Source: DIGJ01 sp041739345 | Lineage (GTDB): Bacteria; Bacillota; Clostridia; Lachnospirales; Lachnospiraceae | DNA length: 64,000 nt | Assembly: GCA_041739345.1 (NCBI GenBank) | Contig: JBGSNZ010000021.1 | Span: forward strand, 186,001-250,000 | Direction: 5' to 3' | In this document: one piece after another, positions 1 to 8,729 of the stretch | Layout of the letters: each line of letters opens with the position of its first letter | How positions within the stretch are numbered: the stretch's first letter is position 1 | Made by a program: the position numbers and the translations under genes | Notes under the pieces: model-generated | The model's input: the letters and a program-made list of their open reading frames with translations, nothing else | What the model was told of the DNA's origin: nothing | The model's database searches: none

Positions 1-292
1 ATGATAAAAACTAAAACTAAGAACAATGTTACAGTCGTAAGGAATTTAAAGATACGATTTTTTTTGAGTGGTTTCATTAAATTGATATCAACTGCTCCGC
101 CAGTTCTTTGATGAAGCTTCACCCGGTTCCCTAAAATAACTGAGATTATGGTTGCGATTATAAAACAGGCAATGATAAAGAACCAAAACTCAACCGAATG
201 AATATTAATTGCTGGTAAATAAATATAATAGCTTATAGATCCAATTAACAATAATAAAATTAGTGCAAGTAAAACAAATTTTGCTTTTTTCA
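1..292 (-). CDS. Membrane protein of unknown function, 3' part outside window
   Basis: The reading frame starts at an ATG at 292-290, behind a good ribosome binding site (GGAAG, 5 bases upstream), and stays open to the window edge, so only the first 97 or so residues are visible. They contain a hydrophobic segment at about residues 6-26, a second at about 35-54, a short basic cytoplasmic-looking stretch (RVKLHQRTG, then KPLKKNR), and the beginning of a third hydrophobic segment near residue 83. I do not recognise the family. It is transcribed divergently from rimO, and the 145-bp gap must hold both promoters. The function is unknown; the call as a real gene rests on the start site, hydrophobicity pattern and lack of a competing + strand gene. 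Confidence 0.7.
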
Positions 293-437
293 TAGTTTCT
301 TCCTTTCATTTATATAAAGAGATAATACCATGAAAGTTCGCAAATTGAAATAGCATCCTTGTTTTTGGTATTTCCTTTTTTTCAAAAGAATGGTACAATA
401 ATGGGACGAAAATAGAAAAGGAAGGAAAGGTACCAAA

Positions 438-1775
438 TTGAAAATTTTATTTATTTCACTTGGATGTGATAAAAATCTGGTAGACAGTGAGGTTATGCTT
501 GGAATCATTCGTGGAAAAAATTACGAAATAACGAACGATGAAAAAGAAGCAGACATCATTATTATTAATACATGTTGCTTTATTAATGATGCAAAAGAAG
601 AAAGTATTGAAATGATACTTGAAATGTCACAGTTAAAAAAGACCGGCAACTTAAAAGCCTTGATTGTAACAGGATGTCTTGCACAAAGATACAAATCTGA
701 GATTGAGGATGAGATTCCAGAAGTGGATGCCATAGTTGGAACCACTGGATATGAAAAGATTGGAGAAATCATTGACGAAGCAATTGCTGGTAAGAAATCA
801 GAAAGCTTTGCAAATCTTGATTATCTTCCAAAAGGAAATGGAAAACGTGTAAATACAACTGGTGGATATTATTCTTATTTAAAGATTGCAGAAGGCTGCG
901 ACAAACGCTGTACCTATTGTATCATTCCAAGTATCCGCGGAAATTATCGAAGTGTTCCTATGGAACAGTTGTTAGAAGAGGCAACCATGTTAGCTTTAAG
1001 CGGAGTGAAAGAATTGATATTAGTGGCACAGGAAACAACACTTTACGGGGCTGATTTGTACGGAAAGAAGATGCTTCCTACGCTTTTAAAAGAGCTTTGT
1101 AAGATATCTGGTCTTGAATGGATTCGAATCCTTTATTGCTACCCAGAAGAAATTACGCAGGAGTTGATTCAGACAATTAAGGAAGAAGATAAAGTTTGCA
1201 ATTATTTAGATATTCCGATTCAGCATAGTTCGGATGCCATGCTAAAGAGAATGGGAAGAAGAACTTCAAGGGATGATTTAATTCGCATAATAGAAAACAT
1301 TCGTGAGCAGATTCCAGATATAGCACTACGTACAACTTTGATTACTGGATTTCCTGGAGAAACAAACAAAGATCAGGAAGAATTGTTAGATTTTGTGAAT
1401 CAGATGGAATTTGACCGTTTAGGAGTCTTTACCTATTCACCAGAAGATGGTACTCCTGCGGCAACGATGGAGAACCAGATTGAGGAAGAAATAAAGCTTC
1501 AAAGACAGCAAGAATTAATGGAGCTTCAGCAGGAAATTGCATTTGAGAAATCGGAGCAGATGTTAGCTAGAAAAGTACGTGTAATGATTGAAGGTAAGCT
1601 TCCAGAAGATGGAGTCTACATTGGTAGAACATATAGAGATGCCCCAAATGTAGATGGACTTATCTTTGTAAAATCAGACAAAGAATTGCTTTCTGGTGAT
1701 ATGGTTGATGTATATGTCTCAGAAGCAAAAGAATATGATTTGATCGGTGAACTAATTGAAACGATAGGCGAATAG
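438..1775 (+). CDS. rimO: Ribosomal protein S12 methylthiotransferase RimO
   Basis: This radical SAM enzyme adds a methylthio group to the conserved Asp of ribosomal protein S12. The 445-residue protein has the family order: an N-terminal UPF0004 domain with cluster cysteines C10, C46 and C80, a radical SAM core with CxxxCxxC at C154, C158 and C161, and a C-terminal TRAM domain from about residue 375. Start is a TTG behind GGAAAGG, which gives the typical N-terminus (KILFISLGCDKN). The RimO type rather than MiaB is indicated by the SLGCDKNLVDSE opening; miaB is separately present near 56 kb. The pgsA start follows 13 bases after the stop, so the two are probably cotranscribed, an arrangement common in Clostridia. 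Confidence 0.95.
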   Translation: MKILFISLGCDKNLVDSEVMLGIIRGKNYEITNDEKEADIIIINTCCFINDAKEESIEMILEMSQLKKTGNLKALIVTGCLAQRYKSEIEDEIPEVDAIVGTTGYEKIGEIIDEAIAGKKSESFANLDYLPKGNGKRVNTTGGYYSYLKIAEGCDKRCTYCIIPSIRGNYRSVPMEQLLEEATMLALSGVKELILVAQETTLYGADLYGKKMLPTLLKELCKISGLEWIRILYCYPEEITQELIQTIKEEDKVCNYLDIPIQHSSDAMLKRMGRRTSRDDLIRIIENIREQIPDIALRTTLITGFPGETNKDQEELLDFVNQMEFDRLGVFTYSPEDGTPAATMENQIEEEIKLQRQQELMELQQEIAFEKSEQMLARKVRVMIEGKLPEDGVYIGRTYRDAPNVDGLIFVKSDKELLSGDMVDVYVSEAKEYDLIGELIETIGE

Positions 1776-1788
1776 GAGGAGTAGTAGC

Positions 1789-2325
1789 ATGAATTTACCA
1801 AATAAATTAACCATAATCAGGGTTTGTATGATTCCATTTTTTTTATTCTTTCTTTTGAATACAAGTGTTCCATATGGGAAATATATAGCGGTAACCATTT
1901 TTATAGTTGCAGCGTTAACCGATACGCTTGATGGTTACATTGCTAGAAAATATAACCTAGTTACAAACTTTGGAAAGTTTATGGACCCTTTAGCAGATAA
2001 ACTCTTAGTGTGCTCTGCACTCATTTGTTTTGTAGAAATGAGTTTGGTTCCAGCATGGATTATTATTGTAATTATTAGTAGAGAATTTATTATCAGTGGA
2101 TTTCGCTTGGTTGCTTCGGATAGTGGAATAGTCATTGCAGCTAATTATTGGGGGAAAATCAAAACCGTTACCCAGATGATTATGGCCATTCTTTTAATGG
2201 TTCATATTGAACATCCAGTTTATGCAATCATTGAGCAGGTATTTATTTACTTATCATTAGCATTGACTATAATTTCACTGCTTGATTACGTTTGGAAAAA
2301 TAAACAGGTACTTAACACAAAATAA
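1789..2325 (+). CDS. pgsA: CDP-diacylglycerol-glycerol-3-phosphate 3-phosphatidyltransferase
   Basis: PgsA makes phosphatidylglycerophosphate, the committed step to phosphatidylglycerol and cardiolipin, in the cytoplasmic membrane. The 178-residue product has the CDP-alcohol phosphatidyltransferase signature: D48-G49, A52-R53, G62, D66 and D70. Several hydrophobic segments cover the rest, as expected for an integral membrane enzyme of this length. The start ATG follows GGAGGAG. It sits between rimO and cinA with gaps of 13 and 15 bases, so an operon is likely. Confidence 0.93.
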   Translation: MNLPNKLTIIRVCMIPFFLFFLLNTSVPYGKYIAVTIFIVAALTDTLDGYIARKYNLVTNFGKFMDPLADKLLVCSALICFVEMSLVPAWIIIVIISREFIISGFRLVASDSGIVIAANYWGKIKTVTQMIMAILLMVHIEHPVYAIIEQVFIYLSLALTIISLLDYVWKNKQVLNTK

Positions 2326-2340
2326 AAAGGGGCTGAGAGT

Positions 2341-3579
2341 TTGGTTGTTGAATTAATAAGCGTAGGAACTGAAATACTTATGGGGAATATTGTAAATACA
2401 AATGCTGCATATTTAGCGAAAAAGTGTGCAGCCCTTGGTATGAATTCTTATATACAAGTAGCGGTAGGAGATAATGAAAGTCGGTTGGAAGAAGCAATTC
2501 ACAATGCTTTAGACAGATCAGATATTATTATTTTAACAGGAGGCTTGGGTCCGACGAAAGATGATTTAACAAAAGAAATTTCTGCAAAAGCATTTGGAAA
2601 GAAATTGATGCGGGATAAAAATTGGGAAGATAAAATCCGTTCTTATTTTGAAGAAAGAAACTTGACTGAAATTGCAGAAAATAACTGGAAGCAAGCAGAT
2701 GTTATCGAAGGTGCCCTTATTTTAGAAAATAAAAATGGAACAGCTCCGGGTGAAATTGCAGAGGACGAAAATGGCAAGATCATTATTTTGCTTCCTGGAC
2801 CACCAAATGAAATGAAACCAATGTTTGAAGAATCCGTCTATCCGTATCTGCAAAAGAAAACAGATAAAATATTTGTTTCCAAAATGGTAAAACTTTGTGG
2901 GATTGGTGAAAGTAAGGCAGAAGAGCAAATTATGGACTTGATTGATGATCAGACAAATCCAACAATTGCACCTTATGCAAAGACAGGCGAAGTGCATTTT
3001 CGGGTAACGGCAAGCGCAGATTCGAAGGAAGAGGGAGAAGCTCTGGTTGCACCAATGGTGGAAGAGCTTTATCATCGATTTGGCAATCACATTTACACAA
3101 CGGATGAAACGGTAACATTAGAGGCTCATCTGATTTCGTTATTACAAGAAAAGAACATGCATTTAACAATGGCAGAATCTTTAACAGGTGGACAGATTGC
3201 AGCTACATTCATTAATGTACCGGGAGCATCAAGAGTCGTAAACGAAAGCTATATCACTTATTCAAATGAAGCTAAAACGCGAATTCTCCATGTAAAAGAA
3301 GAAACGCTTCAAAAATATGGAGCAGTGAGTGAACAGACTGCGTATGAGATGGCTCTTGGAGCTTATGAAGTTGCGGATGCCAATGTTTCAATCGCTGTAA
3401 CAGGTATTGCAGGACCGGACGGAGGTTCCATAGAAAAACCGGTTGGTTTGGTATATATGGGATGTTGTGTGAATGACACGGTTAAGGTAGAAAAGTATAA
3501 TTTTAAAGGGAACCGACAAAATGTACGAGATTGTACAGTAGCCAGTGCCCTTGAATTCATAAGAAGATGTATTTTATAA
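2341..3579 (+). CDS. cinA: CinA family protein (competence/damage-inducible, NMN deamidase type)
   Basis: The 412-residue protein has the full two-domain CinA architecture: an N-terminal molybdopterin-binding-like domain (TEILMGNIVNTNA, then LTGGLGPTKDDLTK) and a C-terminal CinA domain from about residue 260 (MAESLTGG, then TGIAGPDGG) of the kind that deamidates nicotinamide mononucleotide. The start is TTG behind a GGGG-containing site; the first residues VVELISVGTEILMG match the family. It closes the rimO-pgsA-cinA unit; in many Firmicutes cinA instead lies next to recA, which here is 20 kb away. Its last 6 bases overlap the end of the convergent gene on the - strand, and a terminator for cinA lies inside that gene. 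Confidence 0.93.
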   Translation: MVVELISVGTEILMGNIVNTNAAYLAKKCAALGMNSYIQVAVGDNESRLEEAIHNALDRSDIIILTGGLGPTKDDLTKEISAKAFGKKLMRDKNWEDKIRSYFEERNLTEIAENNWKQADVIEGALILENKNGTAPGEIAEDENGKIIILLPGPPNEMKPMFEESVYPYLQKKTDKIFVSKMVKLCGIGESKAEEQIMDLIDDQTNPTIAPYAKTGEVHFRVTASADSKEEGEALVAPMVEELYHRFGNHIYTTDETVTLEAHLISLLQEKNMHLTMAESLTGGQIAATFINVPGASRVVNESYITYSNEAKTRILHVKEETLQKYGAVSEQTAYEMALGAYEVADANVSIAVTGIAGPDGGSIEKPVGLVYMGCCVNDTVKVEKYNFKGNRQNVRDCTVASALEFIRRCIL

Positions 3580-4008
3580 TTGTTTCGATACCGTTTGAAT
3601 CAGACTATCAATGCTTAAATCGGATTGGTAGTCTGAATTTTTATCAACAGATGGATTGCTATCCTCATTAAGCATATTAAAAAGGGACTCTTTGATTGAA
3701 TTTGGTACCTTGCTGGACGAACTCATGGAATTGTAACTGTTGAGTATCTGCGTAAGATTATCGTAAAGTTCGCTTCCGGATTCTGTTGCGTCTACAGCTA
3801 GTGTGTTGCTATCATTTTCCTGCGCTATTTTTGAATAAGCATCTTTAGATTGGTTAATCATAGAAAGAAAAGCCGATTCAAAGTCAGAGGAAGATTCTTC
3901 TGATTTTGTAAGATTATAATTTGATTTATTTGCAGAATTAATTGTCTGTGTTAAATCAGAAGATATTGTATTTAAATAGTTATAATAACTGGATAAATCG
4001 ATGGACAT
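3574..4008 (-). CDS. Small Ser/Asn-rich protein of unknown function
   Basis: The 144-residue product is rich in Ser, Asn, Asp, Tyr and Leu, lacks Cys, and has no signal peptide or membrane segment. I do not recognise a domain; the amphipathic, low-complexity helical pattern (for example SSYYNYLNTISSDLTQTIN) is reminiscent of small secreted or filament-associated proteins, but this is only an impression. The gene is supported by a very good ribosome binding site (GGAGG, 8 bases before the ATG) and by being the only open frame between cinA and the next gene. It converges on cinA and overlaps its end by 6 bases. Its composition recalls the FliD-like protein at 37106-37804, without clear sequence identity. 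Confidence 0.7.
   Translation of the reverse strand: MSIDLSSYYNYLNTISSDLTQTINSANKSNYNLTKSEESSSDFESAFLSMINQSKDAYSKIAQENDSNTLAVDATESGSELYDNLTQILNSYNSMSSSSKVPNSIKESLFNMLNEDSNPSVDKNSDYQSDLSIDSLIQTVSKQL
3600..3642 (+). terminator. Rho-independent terminator of the rimO-pgsA-cinA unit
   Basis: The 13-base arms TCAGACTATCAAT and ATTGGTAGTCTGA pair with one G-U and are followed by ATTTTT. The hairpin lies 20 bases after the cinA stop and inside the coding region of the convergent gene at 3574-4008. Confidence 0.8.
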
Positions 4009-4175
4009 ACCTACTGCCTCCTATCTATGGTATTGAAATCTGTATTGAAATCATTTTTTTTATTGTAACATAAATTTCTACTTATGGGAATTTTTATTTG
4101 TTTACCATAAAAATGACATATGTTTTCTTTAAAGTTAAGCTAAGCAAGAGTAGAAGAGTGAAAGGAGTGATTTCT

Positions 4176-4769
4176 ATGAAGAATAAATGTAAACGTGGAT
4201 ATTTGCTTATACTACTAGTTCTTGCATGCGCACTAATGGCTACTGCTTGCAAGAAGGATACTTCGAAAGACGAAAATACGGATACTCAAAATTCGCAATC
4301 TGTAGAAGCAGACAATTCACAAGACCAAATAGGCGACAACACAAATACTGCAAACGGTGATGATGAAGCCACTCAAACGGCTTCGCCAAGTACAGGTACT
4401 GAAATTGATATTTATGGTATCAATGAAGATTCTCTGGAGAGCGAACCAGCTCATGCTGTTATTGAAGGAGAAGTAAGTGCAAAGTCGATTGTACAAGCTG
4501 TTGTGGATGATTTTGCGGCAAAATCAATTGAAATTGGTATTTATGATGTGACCGAGGAAACGGACAAGGTGATTGTTAGCTTTGAATATGGAAAAGCCCC
4601 ACTTGCAAATGTCGGATCGGATGTAGAGGAAACGATACTTAACTGTATCTCGGATAGCCTAATGGATAATTTGGATAACTGTAAAGCCGTAATTTTTAGA
4701 GCAGAAGATAGTAGTTATGAGAGTGGACATTTTGCTTTTAAATTTGATGAAGTTTATGCAAGTGAATAA
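4176..4769 (+). CDS. Putative lipoprotein of unknown function
   Basis: The 197-residue product begins with a lipoprotein signal: basic residues, a hydrophobic core (LLILLVLACALMA) and a cysteine in ATAC at about residue 25. An Asp/Asn/Gln/Thr-rich linker follows, then a compact alpha/beta-looking domain from about residue 85 (HAVIEGEVSAKSIVQAVVDDFAAKS). That pattern resembles small GerMN-like or other lipoprotein domains, but I cannot name it. The frame is open 26 codons further upstream; ATG 4176 was chosen because AAAGGAG lies 6-7 bases before it and because it places the signal peptide correctly. A terminator follows, so it is probably monocistronic. Confidence 0.8.
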   Translation: MKNKCKRGYLLILLVLACALMATACKKDTSKDENTDTQNSQSVEADNSQDQIGDNTNTANGDDEATQTASPSTGTEIDIYGINEDSLESEPAHAVIEGEVSAKSIVQAVVDDFAAKSIEIGIYDVTEETDKVIVSFEYGKAPLANVGSDVEETILNCISDSLMDNLDNCKAVIFRAEDSSYESGHFAFKFDEVYASE

Positions 4770-4790
4770 ATAACAATGAAAAGACAGGAC

Positions 4791-4824
4791 AAGACAACAC
4801 AAGGAAAAACGGGTTGTCTTTTTT
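4791..4824 (+). terminator. Rho-independent terminator
   Basis: AAGACAAC pairs with GTTGTCTT around a 14-base A-rich loop and runs into six T. It separates the lipoprotein gene from the flavoprotein-cmk-ispH unit. Confidence 0.85.
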
Positions 4825-4858
4825 GTCGTTTTACTAATAGGAAAGATAGGTAAATAAA

Positions 4859-6085
4859 ATGAATAAAGTCATAGTCGTAGGAGGCGGTCCTGCAGGAATG
4901 ATGGCGGCCATTCAGGCAGCAAAAAAAGGAAATAAAGTAATTTTGTTAGAAAAAAACGAGAAATTAGGAAAAAAATTATACATTACCGGAAAGGGTCGAT
5001 GTAATATTACGAATGCGTGTGATACAGAAGAATTGTTTCCACAGATGCTCTCAAATCCTAAGTTTTTATATAGCGCTTTTTATGGGTTTACCAATTTTGA
5101 TGTCATTGACTTTTTTGAAAAGGAAGGGCTTAAAACAAAAATAGAAAGAGGGAACCGTGTATTTCCGCTTTCTGATAAATCTTCGGATGTCATTCATACG
5201 TTGCAACGAAAATTAAATGATTTGGACGTAGAAATTCGTTATAACGCAAATGTAACCGACATAAAGATAGAAGACGGCGAATGGAAGTCTGTTGTTGTAA
5301 ATGGCAACGAAATTCTAAAAGGGGACAGCCTAATCATTGCTACCGGAGGTTTATCCTATCCGATAACAGGCTCAACTGGTGATGGATATCGTTTTGCGAA
5401 GAAGATGGGTCACAAAATTACAAAATTGTCACCGTCTTTAGTTCCTTTTAATATCTTAGAAGAATATGCAAAAGAGCTACAGGGACTTTCTTTGAAAAAT
5501 ATAGAAGTTACTATAACTGCTGATGGAAGAGAAATTTATCGTGAGTTTGGAGAGATGTTATTTACTCACTTCGGAGTAAGTGGTCCTGTTATTTTAAGCG
5601 GAAGTTGTTATGCAGCTCCTTATGTAGGAAAGAAAAAACTAGGACTTACCATAGATTTAAAACCAGCACTTTCTTTTGAACAGCTGGATGCCCGTATTTT
5701 ACGTGAATTTGATGAATATATAAACAAACAGTTTAAGAATTCTTTGGAACGATTGTTGCCAAGAAAGTTGATATCTGTTATTATCACTTTGAGTGGAATT
5801 GACCCCGATAAGAAAGTGAATTTAATTACCAAAGAAGAAAGACAAAACTTGGTTTTGGCAATGAAATCAATGAATCTTAACATTGAAAGCCTCAGAGAGT
5901 ATAAGGAGGCAATTATTACTCAGGGTGGGATTTCAGTAAAAGAGGTGAACCCTTCAACGATGGAATCAAAACTAATAAATCATGTTTACTTTGTAGGTGA
6001 GGCGCTGGATTTGGATGCGGTAACTGGTGGCTATAATTTACAGATAGCGTGGTCAACAGGATATCTGGCGGGAAATGCACAATAA
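4859..6085 (+). CDS. HI0933-family FAD-dependent oxidoreductase (first copy)
   Basis: The 408-residue protein has an N-terminal Rossmann dinucleotide site (VVGGGPAGMMAA), the family motif KKLYITGKGRCNITN near residue 40, and a C-terminal return to the FAD domain (VYFVGEALDLDAVTGGYNLQ). This defines the HI0933/BaiN-like flavoprotein family, in which most members have no proven substrate. A second, divergent copy lies at 50632-51852. The stop codon touches cmk directly, so the two are cotranscribed; flavoprotein-cmk-ispH-S1 is a conserved order in Lachnospiraceae as far as I recall. The name 'aminoacetone oxidase family' used in databases should not be taken as function. Confidence 0.88.
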   Translation: MNKVIVVGGGPAGMMAAIQAAKKGNKVILLEKNEKLGKKLYITGKGRCNITNACDTEELFPQMLSNPKFLYSAFYGFTNFDVIDFFEKEGLKTKIERGNRVFPLSDKSSDVIHTLQRKLNDLDVEIRYNANVTDIKIEDGEWKSVVVNGNEILKGDSLIIATGGLSYPITGSTGDGYRFAKKMGHKITKLSPSLVPFNILEEYAKELQGLSLKNIEVTITADGREIYREFGEMLFTHFGVSGPVILSGSCYAAPYVGKKKLGLTIDLKPALSFEQLDARILREFDEYINKQFKNSLERLLPRKLISVIITLSGIDPDKKVNLITKEERQNLVLAMKSMNLNIESLREYKEAIITQGGISVKEVNPSTMESKLINHVYFVGEALDLDAVTGGYNLQIAWSTGYLAGNAQ

Positions 6086-6103
6086 ATGAATAAGGAGAAG
6101 CAG

Positions 6104-6769
6104 ATGAGCTATAATATTGCTATTGATGGCCCTGCTGGTGCAGGAAAAAGTACCATCGCAAAGCAAATTGCAAAAAATTTAAATTTTATTTATGTAGATA
6201 CCGGAGCGATGTATCGTGCAATGGCACTCTATATGATACAAGAGAATATAAAAAAAGAGGAAACTCAAAAGATTGAAGCTGCCTGTGAAAAAGTAGATAT
6301 TACAATTACTTATCAAGATGGAGAGCAGCAAGTTATTTTAAATGGAGAAAATGTAAATGGACAAATTCGTACAGAGGAAGTTGGAAAGATGGCTTCTAGC
6401 GTAGCAGTAAATAAAAAAGTCCGTTTGAAATTAGTAGATTTACAGCAAAAGCTTGCAAAATGTGCAGATGTTATTATGGATGGACGCGATATTGGGACTT
6501 ATGTATTAAAAAATGCACAGGTTAAAATTTATCTGACTGCAAGTTCAAAAACCAGAGCACAAAGAAGATTTTTAGAACTACAAGAAAAAGGAATTCCATG
6601 CAATCTAGATGAAATTGAGGCGGACATTATCGCAAGAGACAAACAGGATATGGAGCGTGATTTTGCGCCACTTTGTCAAGCAGAAGATGCCATTCTTTTG
6701 GATTCCTCTGACTTGAATATTGATCAGGTAGTAAATGTAATCATTGACATATATGAAAAAACAAAATAA
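6104..6769 (+). CDS. cmk: Cytidylate kinase
   Basis: Cmk phosphorylates CMP and dCMP to the diphosphates. The 221-residue protein shows the P-loop GPAGAGKS at residues 9-16, the nucleotide-binding DTGAMYRA and the DGRDIGT motif. An ATG at 6086 is in frame immediately after the preceding stop, but ATG 6104 is preferred because AGGAG lies 6 bases before it and the protein then begins in the family way (SYNIAIDGPAGAGKST). It is followed at 15 bases by ispH. Confidence 0.95.
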   Translation: MSYNIAIDGPAGAGKSTIAKQIAKNLNFIYVDTGAMYRAMALYMIQENIKKEETQKIEAACEKVDITITYQDGEQQVILNGENVNGQIRTEEVGKMASSVAVNKKVRLKLVDLQQKLAKCADVIMDGRDIGTYVLKNAQVKIYLTASSKTRAQRRFLELQEKGIPCNLDEIEADIIARDKQDMERDFAPLCQAEDAILLDSSDLNIDQVVNVIIDIYEKTK

Positions 6770-6784
6770 GATTAGGAGAACATC

Positions 6785-7627
6785 TTGAACGTTCAATTAG
6801 CAAAAAGTGCAGGATTTTGTTTTGGAGTGAAGCGAGCCGTTGACGTTGTATATGACGCAATCGGTAAAGAAAAAAAGGTTTATACCTATGGACCTATCAT
6901 TCATAATGATGAAGTAGTGAATGATTTAAAGAATAAGGGTGTTTCAGTGATTGGTTCACTAGATGAAATCAGTACACTGGAAAAAGGAATTATTATTATT
7001 CGCTCTCATGGTATTTCAAAAAGCGAATACGAGTATATCAAAGACAGTGGATTTGAAATAATAGATGCAACCTGTCCCTATGTTAAGAAAATCCACAACA
7101 ATGTGGAAATGAAAAGTAATGAAGGCTATACGGTTATCATTATTGGTAATGATGGACATCCAGAAGTTGAGGGAATCAAGGGCTGGAGTGGAGAAAAATA
7201 TCAAGTAATTGGAAACGTGGAAGAGGCTAAAAAATGCGAGATACCTAAGGGTGAAGCTGTTCTAGTTGTATCCCAAACGACATTTAATTACAAGAAATTT
7301 AAAGATATAGTTGAAATTATTTCGAAAAAGGGTTATGATATACTTGCTTTAAATACAATTTGTAACGCTACAGAGGAGCGCCAGACTGAAGCGAGAGATC
7401 TTTCTAAGGTTTGTGACGCTATGATTGTAATTGGTGGTAAACAGAGTTCGAATACACGGAAGCTTTATGAAATATGTAAGGAAAAATGTGACGATACTTA
7501 TTATATACAGACACTCGTTGACCTAGATTTAAACAAGTTGAGATCGTTTCGTAGCGTGGGTATTACCGCAGGGGCATCGACCCCAAACAATATTATCAAG
7601 GAGGTTCAAATAGCATGTCAGAAATGA
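6785..7627 (+). CDS. ispH: 4-hydroxy-3-methylbut-2-enyl diphosphate reductase
   Basis: IspH is the iron-sulfur enzyme that completes the MEP isoprenoid pathway, giving isopentenyl and dimethylallyl diphosphate. The 280-residue product carries the three cluster cysteines at C12 (GFCFGV), C97 (ATCPYV) and C193 (NTICNAT), plus the RSHG and QTT substrate motifs. The start is TTG behind TTAGGAG. In many Clostridia IspH is fused to ribosomal protein S1; here the last 13 bases overlap the S1 gene in another frame (tgtcagaaatga read as stop for ispH), so the two are separate but tightly coupled polypeptides. Confidence 0.95.
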   Translation: MNVQLAKSAGFCFGVKRAVDVVYDAIGKEKKVYTYGPIIHNDEVVNDLKNKGVSVIGSLDEISTLEKGIIIIRSHGISKSEYEYIKDSGFEIIDATCPYVKKIHNNVEMKSNEGYTVIIIGNDGHPEVEGIKGWSGEKYQVIGNVEEAKKCEIPKGEAVLVVSQTTFNYKKFKDIVEIISKKGYDILALNTICNATEERQTEARDLSKVCDAMIVIGGKQSSNTRKLYEICKEKCDDTYYIQTLVDLDLNKLRSFRSVGITAGASTPNNIIKEVQIACQK

Positions 7628-8700
7628 GTTTTGAACAGTTATTGGAAGAATCATTAATAACAATTTATAATGGAGAGGTAGTAGAAGGCACGGTAATCGG
7701 TGTTAAAGAAGACGAGATCATCTTAAATATTGGCTATAAGGCTGATGGTATTATTACAAGAAGTGAATATACCAATACACCAAATGTTGATTTAACTACC
7801 GTAACAAAAGTTGGAGAAAAAATGCAAGCTAAGGTTCTCAAAGTAAACGATGGAGAAGGACAAGTTCTTCTTACTTACAAGAGATTAGCTGCAGAAAAAG
7901 GAAATAAGAAATTAGAAGAAGCTTTTGAAAATAAAGAAGTTTTAAAAGCAAAAGTAGCTGCAGTATTAGATGGTGGCTTAAGTGTAATAGTGGATGAAGC
8001 AAGAGTATTTATTCCTGCTAGTTTAGTTTCTGATTCTTATGAAAAAGATCTTTCAAAATACAAAGATCAGGAAATCGAATTTGTAATTAGCGAATTCAAT
8101 CCAAAGAGAAGAAGAATTATTGGAGATCGTAAACAGTTATTAGTTGCAAAGAAAAAAGAATTACAAAAAGAATTATTTGCAAAAATTAGCATAGGTGATA
8201 CGATTGAAGGTACAGTGAAAAATGTTACAGATTTTGGTGCATTTATCGATTTAGGTGGACTTGATGGTTTGTTACACATTTCCGAAATGTCTTGGGGACG
8301 TGTTGAAAATCCTAAGAAAGTGTTTAAAGTTGGCGATATAGTAAATGTTCTTATCAAAGACATCCAGGGAGATAAAGTTGCATTAAGCTTAAAATTTGTG
8401 AATACAAATCCTTGGTTAAATGCAGAAGAAAAATTTGCAGTTGGTACTGTTGTTAATGGTAGAGTAGCTCGTATGACTGACTTTGGTGCATTTGTTGAAT
8501 TAGAGCCAGGTGTAGATGCATTACTTCATGTTTCACAGATTTCAAAAGATCATGTTGAAAAACCATCTGATGTATTAAAAGTTGGACAGGAAATTGAAGC
8601 TAAGATCGTTGATTTCAATAACGAAGAAAGAAAAATCAGCATCAGCATCAAATCTTTATTTGCTCCAGAAGAAGAAGAAGAGACAACTACAGAAGAGTAA
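7615..8700 (+). CDS. rpsA: S1 RNA-binding domain protein (ribosomal protein S1 homologue)
   Basis: The 361-residue protein has four S1 domains at about residues 18-85, 103-168, 190-258 and 276-345; the third and fourth carry the canonical VTDFGAFIDLG and MTDFGAFVELE cores. An acidic tail (EEEEE) closes it. Bacterial S1-like proteins of this size bind mRNA and help recruit it to the ribosome. GGAGG sits 9 bases before the ATG and inside the ispH 3' end, so it can initiate on its own or by coupling. The N-terminal SFEQLLEES opening matches the linker of the fused IspH-S1 proteins in relatives. Confidence 0.9.
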   Translation: MSEMSFEQLLEESLITIYNGEVVEGTVIGVKEDEIILNIGYKADGIITRSEYTNTPNVDLTTVTKVGEKMQAKVLKVNDGEGQVLLTYKRLAAEKGNKKLEEAFENKEVLKAKVAAVLDGGLSVIVDEARVFIPASLVSDSYEKDLSKYKDQEIEFVISEFNPKRRRIIGDRKQLLVAKKKELQKELFAKISIGDTIEGTVKNVTDFGAFIDLGGLDGLLHISEMSWGRVENPKKVFKVGDIVNVLIKDIQGDKVALSLKFVNTNPWLNAEEKFAVGTVVNGRVARMTDFGAFVELEPGVDALLHVSQISKDHVEKPSDVLKVGQEIEAKIVDFNNEERKISISIKSLFAPEEEEETTTEE

Positions 8701-8729
8701 TTCGAATCCACTAATGAAAGGGTGTTAAT

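Noticed and set aside
2722..3090. 122-codon open frame on the - strand inside cinA
   Set aside because: Antisense to conserved cinA domains, no start site, no recognisable protein features.
7600..7640. Programmed frameshift producing a fused IspH-S1 protein
   Set aside because: No slippery heptamer or downstream pseudoknot was seen, and the S1 gene has a perfect ribosome binding site and ATG of its own.
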